Source: Wolfiporia cocos (Eukaryota > Basidiomycota > Agaricomycetes > Polyporales > Phaeolaceae). From it: 64,000 nucleotides of DNA. The notes beneath the pieces were generated by a model. It did no database searches and had not been told where the DNA came from. It worked only from the letters and a program-made list of their open reading frames with translations. The translations under genes were made by a program, and so were the position numbers. Shown in pieces: positions 18,399 through 28,492 of the stretch (within the stretch, counting starts at the first letter, position 1; each line of letters opens with the position of its first letter). The stretch covers positions 4,960,001 to 5,024,000 of the forward strand of contig JACCLO010000004.1 in the NCBI GenBank assembly GCA_029448655.1, given 5' to 3'.

Positions 18399-20316
18399 AT
18401 GGCTACGAAAGAGGAACTCCTCAAGCAGGCGGGGGCCGTCGCCGCGTCAAATCCCCAGCAGGCGGAGGCGCTGTACAAGGAAATCATCAGTCCGTCTGCT
18501 ACTCCGCTAGCCCATACGTAGGCTCATGACGCGTGGACGGTTCTACAGCATCGCCGATTGGCGAATATGCGACGGTGGCTGACCGGGAGAACCAGCTTCG
18601 GCATCAGGAGAATGCTCTTGTGAATCTCGCGACGCTGTACCAGGAGCAAAGGTGCTTTTGCCTGTCCGTGCTCTATGTTGTCCATGCTCATCCAGGGATG
18701 CAGGAATGCACAAGGCGTCGCGGAAGTGGTTAAAATGTCGCGTGTCTTCGTTTCCTCGTCTGCAAAGGCAAAGACCGCCAAGCTCAGTATGTACCGCGTT
18801 TCATCTTTCTCCACACATGCAGCATGCTAAGTACATTTCCGGCAGTCCGGACGGTTCTTGACTGCTTCAGCAACATCCCGGACAGCCAGAAGACTCAGAT
18901 CGATGTGCTGACAGAGAACATTGAGTGGGCGAAGCGCGAGAAGCGGGTATTCCTCAAGCACAGTCTCGAGACACGGCTCGTTAGCCTGTATGTTCGATAC
19001 CTTCGCGCTTGATGGATACAGCGCTGACTGTGACGATATGCGCCGTCCCACGCACAGGCTATTGGACACACAACAGTACCGCCCCGCCCTCACGCTCATC
19101 GACAACCTCCTCGGCGAACTGAAGCGTCTAGATGACAAGATGGTCCTTACTGAAGTACACCTCCTCGAGAGTCGTGCCTATCGCGGAATAGGGAACCTCG
19201 CCAAGTCCAAGGTGTGTCACGCCCTTCATGACGTCCTCCGCAATTTCGACCGTTATCGCTCCCACTTGCCACCACTGCCATCTTCTCTACTGACACCCCA
19301 CCCACAGGCGGCACTCACCTCCGCGCGCACGGCAGCCAATTCGATCTACTGCCCGCCTCACCTGCAGGCGCGGCTTGACATGCAGTCCGGCATCCTGCAC
19401 GCGGAGGAAAAGGACTACACGACCGCGTATTCATACTTCTACGAGACGTTCGAGAGCCTGAGCGCGCAGGACGACCCTAGCGCGCTCGGCGCGCTCAAGT
19501 ACATGCTGCTGTGCAAGGTCATGCTGAACCTCGTGCGTTCTGTTTCGCCTGTTGTTTAGTCTCACATAGAGGGCTGATCGGAATGCGGTGGGCAGCCGGA
19601 GGACGTGACGTCGTTGCTGGGTATCAAGCTCGCGTCGAAGTATGCGCAGCTGCGGGACGTGGAGAGCATGCGCGCAATCGCGCGTGCGCACCAGCAGCGG
19701 AAGCTCGCCGACTTTGAGCAGGCGCTCAAGGACTACCAGCAGGGTGCGCTCCTCTTCCTTCGGCGATCTCGCTATGTTCATGCTCAGCGTGAATATGCAC
19801 TGTGTAGAGCTGACGTCGGACCCGACGATCCGGACGCACCTCTCTGCGCTTTATGACACGCTGCTTGAGCAGAACCTGCTGCGCATCGTGGAGCCATACT
19901 CGGTCGTTGAGGTTGAGTATGTCGCACAGCAGGTCGGGCAGGGTAGGCAAGCGGTGGAGATGAAGTTCGTTGCATTCTCTTCCGTCTACGATTGGTTGTG
20001 TATGCTCAACGGCACGGGAATGCAGACTGTCGCAGATGATCCTGGATAAGGTCTTCCATGGCGTATTGGACCAAGGCCGGGGGTGCTTGATTGTATTCGA
20101 ACCGTCACAGGCGGATGTGAGCATTACGTTTGCGAAAATGTGCCCCATGAGCTGATATATTTGACAGAATACGTATGGCGCGGCGATCGAGACGCTGGAG
20201 CAGGTGGGCAAGGTCGTTGATTCACTGTACGCTAAGGTGCGTGCCCACAGAGCTGGTGTTTTTGTAATCTTCTAGGATGCTAATTTGGCGATTGATAGAC
20301 TGTCAAAATTGCATAG
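18399..20316 (+). CDS. RPN6: 26S proteasome regulatory subunit RPN6 (PSMD11)
   Basis: RPN6 is a PCI-domain lid subunit that clamps lid to core particle. Eleven exons: 18399-18489, 18549-18651, 18704-18786, 18846-18987, 19058-19211, 19308-19532, 19596-19743, 19808-19964, 20026-20116, 20168-20236 and 20299-20316. Product 426 aa (family about 420). Seen are [91 protein letters not shown], the PCI region [22 protein letters not shown], and the C-terminal helix ending TVKIA. The last exon encodes only five residues and the stop. All splice sites are GT-AG with consistent phase. Confidence 0.95.
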
Positions 20317-20948
20317 CTGTATCATTGTTCTCGTCATATATATATTGCGGACATATTCGGATTGTGTGTGCTATGAGTGTGACCTAAGCACTTGAATGCA
20401 CGAACGCCTCAGCGGATGCTTCCCATTCCTGAAGAGTGAAGAGTCTGCATAATGTTTTGTATACCTGAACGTCGTTGTGCTGCGTCGCTCAACCAGCGTT
20501 AAGGTGGCTGAACGAAACAGAGGTATGTGACATCTCGCCCAAGCTCAAGCTGCCGTGGCTGAGTCAGGACAATGTCCCATGGCGGCATGCCAATGTTGAT
20601 TGTGTGTTAGTCCGAAGACTGCATTGATAAGTCGACTGGCATATTGCCTTAATGAAATCGTCTCTCCTATTGATGAAGATAGATGACTCAAGAAATCTGA
20701 GAATGGCGTCCTCCCGACAGATATGAAAGTAACGGGAGCGAAAGGACCAGATACATAATATTGCAGCAAATGTCGCTACAGCCGAGATGAATCCCATAGT
20801 GTGCTGTGCTTCTACTGGGCATAGGTAATACTTAGTGGCCCGTCATGAATCGCTTCATTTGATTGAGGTATGACTGAGCATGCGAGTCAGCTGAAAGCAT
20901 CTTGAAACGACGACGACAAGATCACCTCCGATCACCCGCTATGCTGTA
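20317..20948. other. Intergenic, no supported gene
   Basis: RPN6 3' flank and 3' flank of the next, convergent GTPase gene. Two overlapping minus-strand frames of 74-77 codons (20545-20797) have no recognisable domain. Confidence 0.4.
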
Positions 20949-22429
20949 TCAACTGGCGATCCAACCCCCTAAGAAATCCCTCAAAAGCTCCGCCTCATGA
21001 ATGAGTTGATCATTCGCAAGCATATTCCCAGAGCTCTTGCGCCTGGCAATCTGGATTAAGTTGGATTTGTCTACAAGGTAGACCCTCTGGTCGGGGAGCT
21101 CGGCCTGCTCGAGGCTGGCCTTCACAAGGGCCTGGGTAGTGCAGATATACTCCTCACGAGCCTGACGCGCCAGCAACGCCCCGCGCTCTTCATCCAGCTC
21201 CATGTCATCGTCTGTATCCTCTAGCTTATCCTTTAGTTCGGAGACTATATTCTGAATGTGCACTGACGACTTGGAGCGCACTATGAATGTTGGGATTCGG
21301 AAATGCGCGCAATTTTTCAATATTGCGACGTCAGATTGGGAAAACGAATTGTCGAATAGGAGAATGATGGCATCGAAAACGTATAGTCCCTGTTCGTGGA
21401 AATAGATCCAATCGGGTTTGTTCAAAGTGCCTGCACCGGGGATGTCGTACAATACAATTGGGTTCGTATTGTTGGGATCTGCGTAACGCTCGACTCGATC
21501 TGTAGTCTCGGCAACGCCGGTGGACGCTTTAGGTTGTCCATCCAAACCTCCTTGTAGCTCGCGCAAGGCATTGATAAGTGAGGACTTGCCGCTGCCGGAG
21601 ACGCCAGCCACAGCGAGGTGCAACCGACCCTTTGTGTAATGGATATGCTGCTTCATCGCAGCGATCTCCTCCTCTGTAGGAGTAATTATAGGCTTTATAC
21701 CCTCCCGAAACTGCCGATCTAGCTTCTCCTTTTCCCTGTCGAGCCTACTATGTGCCTGCCTAGGTCGAGCTGCTGAAGCAAAAACCCGAGAACCACCGCT
21801 CGAATGAGCGACGTTGTGAGTTTCCTGAACGTCATCGTCTGAAGGGAACAGATGGCTGATAAGATCATAGAGCTGCTGTAACTTGTCAAAAACGGCGGAA
21901 ATGAGAGCCGCCTTGTTACTAGGGGTAGTCTTCTCGATTGATGGCACATCGCAATGGCGCTCGATCATTTCTGCAGGATGCCAATGATCGCGCGTTAATG
22001 TCGCAGGACGATTCTCGTATATGTGTTGATACTGATCGTCGGTGAACTGATGTAGGGATCCACCCGACGATTGATGGTGGGATCGATCCCTAGGGGGCAA
22101 TCTGGATGAGTACTAATGTTCGTCCTACGATTTGAACTATGAATATCTTACTCTGGCATTCGATTATGATCTCTGTCAGAATGGTGCTGACGAGTCTTGG
22201 CAGTGCTTGCGCTCCGGGAGGCCGGCTTTACCTGATTGAAGGTAGGTTTCTCTTCACAACAATCAGCGGAAAACATTTCAGAACTAGCACAATATAACGC
22301 ACCTGGAGCATTGTTTATAAGATTTTGTGTATGACGCATTTCGTCACCTGCAGGTGAGATGTGCCTCCTTGGATTGTCGCGACGAGAGTTGCTGTAATCC
22401 ATTGGCATGCTATAATCGCGGGAACTCAT
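20949..22429 (-). CDS. IRG-like GTPase, copy 3, with long N-terminal extension
   Basis: Two exons: 22429-22152 and 22101-20949, with a 50-nt GT-AG intron. The frames join cleanly to give 476 aa. The start at 22429 (MSSRDYS) is my choice; the frame is open to 22558, so an earlier start is possible. A long polar extension of about 250 residues precedes the G domain and contains a hydrophobic helix-like stretch (LISAVFDKLQQLYDLISHLF). G1 GVSGSGKSS is near residue 259, followed by GVAETT, DIPGAGT and VRSKS at G4 without Asp. FREGIKPII before the G domain closely matches copy 2, suggesting copies 2 and 3 are the closest pair. No myristoylation-type start. Confidence 0.8.
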
Positions 22430-23468
22430 ATCTATCCAAGTCATCGGTGAGCGATTAGTTGCTGTCACAATGTTGAGTATGTAGCTAGCAGTCATGATGC
22501 ACCTGCACTGAAAAACGATGGGGAATGGCACTCTGAGTGGCCCTGATGGATATGGCATAAGAGTCGATCCTTATACACGCTCAATACCTGCTGCGGAGTA
22601 TCGGGAAAGATACTCAAATCCTGGAAGATAATCCCTGTTGGCGAGTACTGCGCTCAGAACGCAGCAGCCATGAGGACATCAATCCTGATCACACTGAGCC
22701 TCTCGTCTCACGGTCTTCGTCTCTGGAACGGAGCTTGCAGAACCTTCATGAACGGTGAACTCAACCCGTGCTACGACAGGCCCTTTGTACCTGACCAATC
22801 AAAATGCTATCATTCCAAGCCGAATGAATGTAATGAGACGCGCTGTTGCACGTTGGTTGAGTGCGTTCTCGGATCGTCTCAGTCTTTCAGTCTTGTCACG
22901 GATCTTTATGCCTTCCTGAGCGTGTGCAACAATCCAGTATATTGCAGATCAGTGCTTCTATAACGAGCGCGACTAAATTTACAGGGTCCAACTCTTCGTA
23001 ATCCACACCATTGTACACAGATAGCTGGAAGTTCGATCTTCGGAGCATGAGGTTTCCTACAAGGCTCCTCAGTTGGGATTCACGAATCTATCGCCGTTTG
23101 GTTTCCTATTTTAGTACTGCGGAAGCGAGGAGCATGCATCGTCTGCTGCTACCGGAGGATGCTATAGTGACGTAAGGCATCCTACTGCTCCCCGGAACAT
23201 CCACATGCAGTTCTAGCTGCAACAGCAATATCATGGCTGAACGTCCTCGTTTTTTACTGCCTGCCGGCAGCTGTAGATTGCGCCATGCAAGTACCACCAG
23301 ATCCTATAATTACCGGAGACTTTCCCGTTGCACACAGGAACCTGCGACTATTCTCGACAGTGCTAGGTGCGTCTTTAAACATACTGTTTGATCCTTGTTG
23401 ACCTATCACACAAGCAAGATAGCTAGCTATTCGACTCTGTTAAGAGAAGGTCAGAGACCAATCATATC
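22430..23468. other. Intergenic between divergent IRG-like copies 3 and 4
   Basis: Likely contains both promoters. A 97-codon plus-strand frame at 22670-22963 is Cys-rich but has no recognisable domain, and its start shows no conserved context. I do not support it as a gene. Confidence 0.4.
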
Positions 23469-24398
23469 ATGGGGAATCTCTTCTCGTCTCAGGTATGGCC
23501 ATCACTTGAGAGAGAAGCAGAAATGTAACAAACGCCACAATGATAGCTCACCAATGAAGAGCGGAAAGAATTAAGTGAATTGAGGAGAGAGAAGGCAGAA
23601 AGACTCAGGAATGGGCTTACACCTATTGTCCAGCCCACGGCCGCGCAGAGGCTCGAGGCGAAGAGACGTTACCGGCATCAGGACGGCCTTATCCACATTG
23701 CAGTAGCAGGAGGGTCAGGCACGGGAAAATCATCGTTCATTAACGCTATACGCGGCCTGGGCAACCGTAGCAGCAGCAACGATCCATGCATCGCAGCCAC
23801 CGGTGTCGCAGAAACCACCGGCGTCTTTGGGCGCTACCCAGACCCCAACCCTGATCGCCCGTATGTTTGGTACGATATCCCCGGGGCGGGCACCCTTAAT
23901 GTTCCAGACTGGCAGTACTTCAACGATCAAGGATTGTATACTTTCGACCGCATTATCGTTCTGTTTGACATCCGCTTCACCGCAACGGACATTGCAATCC
24001 TGAGGCATTGCGCTCATTTTTCCATTCCATCTTATATTGTACGTTCAAAATCGACCACACACATCCGGAATATTATGGACGAGCTTCGGGAAGAAGATCA
24101 ATACGAACGTGACAGCGAGGAGGAGCTGAGGAACAGAGCTCGAAACAAGCTCATCGCAGACACTAACGGGACTGTGGCACACAATCTTGGGCGCGTAGGA
24201 TTACCCTCTCAGCGGGTATATTGCATCGATAGAGCCATATTGCTGAAATGCTTTTCCGGTAAACGGCCTAAAGACACTATCGATGAGGTTTTACTCATTA
24301 ACAGCATGTGGGACAAGGGTGGTGCGAGCGATCCCAACAGGTATTGTTTTCTTCAGTTTGACTTGCCCAATCTCACCTTCGAGATATGCAGCCCTTGA
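23469..24398 (+). CDS. IRG-like GTPase, copy 4 (myristoylation-type N-terminus)
   Basis: Exon 1 (23469-23492, 24 nt) encodes only MGNLFSSQ; a 54-nt intron follows, and exon 2 starts at 23547. The unspliced tail gives 291 aa. A further 51-nt GT-AG intron (gtattg...tgcag, about 24341-24391) may be removed, giving 274 aa with the same stop. Gly2 and Ser6 fit N-myristoylation; the start closely resembles that of mouse Irga6 as I remember it. G1 GGSGTGKSS is near 63-71, followed by GVAETT, DIPGAGT and VRSKS at G4 without Asp. Overall nearest to copy 1 (shared YVWYDIPGAGTL, HCAHF, IDEV near the C-terminus). Confidence 0.83.
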
Positions 24399-25189
24399 TG
24401 CCCATTGCCTCCAGAATATCATAATACAAACTGACAACCATACTGCCGCTTCTTTCACTGCACAGGCCAACATTTTGCCCCATACGTACATATACTCTCT
24501 CATGTCTCCGTATTATAAACATGGCTGCTGCAACTATAGTGTCTTTCCTGCTTCAGATATCGTTAACGTACACGTCACTTATATCGAGGTTTGTATTAAG
24601 AGGCATCAGACTTTTCCTTTCGGAGCTATTGCGTTCCTTAACTGTTGCGTTCCTCGTGCCCGTGCGTTCAGATATGACGGGCGCCTCGAGAAAACCGGAA
24701 GTCGCCATTGCACTGAGCACACTGACGACTTGCCTTCGTCTTCCTGCAATCATCGTGGCTCAGATAGATACACCGACTGCATAGAATGTGTATCCTGTGA
24801 CACTGGTCATGTTCTGTGTCTGCCAGATCGGGAACAACCAGGCCGCGCAGTTTCTGCAGCAGTGACCGGTCGATCGGCGAAGTGCTCTACACCATGACCG
24901 ATAGATTGGATAACAGATTCAAGAACTTGAGAGATGATGTGCACCGATTGAAGGAGTGACTTCTTAAAGTGTTGACTAGCCTCCTGAGATGTGGCTCGCT
25001 TACGCCTATTGCAATTGTGGCTTGGAAGGCTCACTGCTTAATAAATGTCAGGAAATACGATGGTGGATCGCAGAAATGAGAGTATATTATGATTCTCCGG
25101 ACATCGCAAGATACTTCGATAACATCCACACACTATTTTGATAACATGGCTGAGTTTCTTCAATCTCGAAGTAGTTCCTGGAGATGCTG
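24399..25189. other. Intergenic, no supported gene
   Basis: Overlapping frames on both strands (24521-24784 plus, 24553-24753 minus, 24807-25034 minus) lack recognisable domains. The minus-strand frame at 24807-25034 has a helix-like stretch vaguely like the N-terminal region of IRG-like copies 2 and 3, too weak to call. Confidence 0.35.
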
Positions 25190-26335
25190 GATTTAACACA
25201 TACACTTACTGAATTGCTCTGTTTTTGAAGTCGCAATCGGTGCATCGATGAACTAGCATAGATGTATCGCCATCGAATTTTATGCGTCTGAGACTATTGC
25301 ATTTTGCCTTCAAGCTACATGTCCAAGAAATAGGAGTCGCAGAGCGCGATCACGGACTGTTGCATTAAGTACCAACGCTCACCTGACCTCCAACGAAAGT
25401 TGAAGATGAAAGTTCCGGGAAACAAGGAGTGTTTTAGTCTGCGAAACAAGACACTAATAATGCTGGCCGTGGATGAGCGCTAGCGCGAGCACGAGTCGGC
25501 GTCGCTGGGGCACGGGGCCGCTCAGTTCAATGACAGTAAGGTGGAGAAATGGTAATGAGCGATCACAATTAGGGAGCGGGACTTTACGCGAACTGCATGC
25601 ACAGGCTAATTCCGACCATTCGGGAGGATGCTAGGGAATAGTTGACTGTCTGCAACATTTGTCAGCTCGTGGGACATGATAATGACACCGACGTTAACAT
25701 CGTCGTCCCCCCGCGCGTCCCGCCCGCCGTTCGCATGCAGATGCACCTCCACGCCGCCACTAACCGCCCGCGCGGCCGCCTCGCGTCCATTCGCGCGCTG
25801 CTCCCCCTTATCCTTCCCGTAGACCTTAGCTCGCCGCGCGTGCGCGTGCTCTTCCGCGCCCCATCACTCTACCTTCTCGGTAAGGCGCTCACGATGTGGC
25901 TCGTGCTGCTCCTGCAGACGTCCGACTTGTTTCCCAGCTGGAAGTGGAGCTGACTGCGGGAGCTGGACGCGTGGGTCGCGGGCAAGTCGATCTGCTGGTT
26001 CACGTTCACGTCGACGTGCATCGCGCTCGCGGTCGGCGCGCTCATGAACGGACTCGAGGGAGTGCAGCTGAACCACAACGCGCCGTTCAACCTGGTGCGT
26101 GGAATGTATAGTCGCTGCCACTGTTGACGTTGAGCGCGACGTGCTGCAGTTCGCGTTCTCGTTCCAGCTGCACATCTACGCATCCTCGACGACGCACACG
26201 AGCAAGTTCCCCGGGGCGCCCTCACGCTCGAGCAACCACGTCATCGTCACGATCCTCGTCCCGCTCCTCCAGGTCCGTGCCGCCCCGCTTCTCCCTGACA
26301 CCGCTTCACGTCCGCACAGGTGACGCTCCTCCATT
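25190..26335 (+). repeat. Segmental duplication, copy A (partial, decayed)
   Basis: This stretch matches about 30740-33399, including upstream non-coding DNA (GGGAGCGGGACTTTACGCGA, GACTGTCTGCAACATTTGTC) and E3-ligase exons. Relative to copy B it lacks the hAT element (its empty target TGAAGTCG is at 25226-25233) and lacks exon 1 plus intron 1 of the ligase. Similarity stops at about 26335, two codons or so into the counterpart of exon 4. Confidence 0.8.
25690..26335 (+). pseudogene. Partial pseudogene of the Asi-like E3 ligase (5' part)
   Basis: It matches exons 2-3 of the gene at 32349-34798 (VVPPRVPPAVRMQMHLHAATN, LYLLGKAL, QTSDLFPSWKW). The copy is broken: TGG in the parent is TGA at about 25951-25953, and 12 nt encoding MEEI are missing in the GKS...CWF segment. 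Exon 1 is absent. Another fragment of the same gene lies at about 27800-28070. Confidence 0.82.
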
Positions 26336-27799
26336 CCAGTGAACTCCGATGCTAATAAGTTCCGCGGCGATTTTATCACTTCTAGCAGTACATCTTGGTG
26401 GGATCTACTTGAGTTCCGGCCGGAATACTACAGCTGGTTGTCATTGCTTGCCAATATGAGCTTGCTCCGGCGTCATTCACTCGTGCAGCAGAGCTAGATG
26501 AGGTAAACATGTGGAAATTCCGTGGCCGCAGGGCCGAATCTCCTTTGTAGGATAGTGAACGTAGGTGGGTTACAAACTGGCGGCGAGCCACTCTGCTCGC
26601 GCCCGGCTTAAGTACACTACCGGCAGCACTAGCGACCCGCTAGCTTGCCCATCACCACGCCATCAGTCTGCCATCGCCGCGCCATCCTGCGCCCTGGCAA
26701 CGCCGCAGACCCCGAATTGCAACAAAACATCCTGCATGCGCATGCTCGACAGCGTACGCTCATTTGTCTTCCGTACAGTTTCAGCCACTAATTAGTTGAT
26801 GCTATTACCTATCGCTTGTTCAAACGGCACAACATGCAACTGAATGTTGCAGAACCGCGCTCAACGCCTGCTGCAGCGCTCACATGACTCAGCTATTCAG
26901 CCAGTCTTGCTCACGCCGACACGCTCACCTTCACCTTCGCGTAGCACATTTCATTGCGGTCGAAATCTTCACAGATTCTTTGCTTGCCGCAGGCAAGACT
27001 ACGTGATCCCAGATCTATGTGTTTATGAGATATCAATACGTCACTTCGAACAAAGCGAGACACAGACTAGGTATGTAATTGTATTCGACGTATCACGATT
27101 AATTTCATAGTAGCTAGAAGTTCATATGCACCGAAGTATGGGCAGTGCTTTTGTACAGCCTAAGTACCGAACAGTAGCCGTACAGAGCACAGGCGTGCCC
27201 GACGCACAAGAATAAGCGCATTAACATGGATTGTTCGACAATATCTTATCGTTACGAATGATCTGCATGCGAGTGCCGCATTGCTTCGCATGGCGAATAC
27301 GCTTGCGTCAAGTCCCACGTTATATTTCCAAGTGCCCATTGGTAAGTGCACGGCGACAAAACCCTGGGGGATTATGTGCGTGGTTGAATGTATGTCAAGT
27401 ACGCTCGACGTGCTCGCGACCGGTTTCTAATCGAATACATCAGGCAGCTGAGATCATAACCACGCCTAGTCGAGGCAGAACAGTATGAGCCTATGGATGA
27501 ACAGGTGAGTTTGTCACGATAGAAATTTCCAGTACCCTACTCACCGCATCTATCCACCACGGAAACTTTGAAAATGATATCTCGGATGTCTGTGCTGCCT
27601 CGTCGGCCGCATACTCACTTAGTCCCCGGGTGGCTTGTAGTCGCAGCTGTGATCGCTGCGTTCCCACGGGGTCATCACGATTCTCATGTAATTATCCTTT
27701 GCGATCCCCTCTTTTTTGAATAGGCAGCTACTCTGCAGCTTGCCAATCAACGACACTCGTCCAGTAGCCTTATTGAACCCAAACTACGGGACGAACGGG
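26336..27799. other. Sequence interrupting the pseudogene, no supported gene
   Basis: About 1.4 kb separates the two pseudogene fragments and has no counterpart in the intact gene. No long open frame or clear terminal repeats were seen, so I cannot say whether it is an insertion or a rearrangement. Confidence 0.4.
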
Positions 27800-28070
27800 A
27801 TGAGTGGGACATGTGTGCTGCGAGGACGGGGGCGTCCTGCTCACGCGGCTGGGCACGGTATGCCTCAATACCATTGCAACGGTTGGGCTGGAGAACGAGG
27901 TCAGCGGCGTGAGCGCTGGGGTCGTGCGGTGCGCGGGACGGCGCGGCGCAGGTTTGCGATCGAGATCAGGGAGGTACGCGCGCAGACTTGTGAGTGGACA
28001 AGCTCGTGGATTGAGCAAGGCATGTCAATGCGGAAAGCCTTGTGCATGCGACGTGGGCGGCGGGAGGCGC
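27800..28070 (+). pseudogene. Partial pseudogene of the Asi-like E3 ligase (middle part)
   Basis: It matches exon 4 of the intact gene around RMGTACLEATATAGLGNEVGGVSAG and then the RGLANEISEVRAQ region. The reading frame is lost after the first part and a segment is missing between. Together with 25690-26335 it shows that most of the gene was once duplicated here. Confidence 0.75.
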
Positions 28071-28492
28071 GCAGGTAAGGGAGTTGGCAACCCGTTTGCG
28101 TGAATTTGAAGCATCAGATACTATTACAATCGAGCAGCTGGGGGTTTGGCCGGATGTGACGTGGACGTCTTTGCTGCGTAAACTTATGTAGGAATCAGTC
28201 GCCAATGCGTGATTCACGCAGTCGCGCTATAATAGCCCGTGAAACAGGACATAGATCCAGCACGGAGATGGTATAACAAAGCGTATCGTTATTTATAGTC
28301 ACCACCACCATGTCTGAAGCATCAGCCATTGGTACAATCAAGCATATTCTGCACAGAAGGCATAGTCAGATACAAATACATCTCATGTAATCGGTCGAGT
28401 GAAGACAACAAGGGCTTGGGGTTACTCCTGAAGCCTGAGGACTGAGTATCCGTACATCCAAGGGCCGTAGAACACGAGCACTAAACAGTTAC
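28071..28492. other. Intergenic, no supported gene
   Basis: 3' flank of IRG-like copy 5 and the end of the pseudogene region. Nothing recognisable. Confidence 0.4.

Noticed and set aside
24283..24897. 204-codon plus-strand frame after IRG-like copy 4
   Set aside because: It overlaps the end of copy 4 in another frame and has no domain; better explained as chance.
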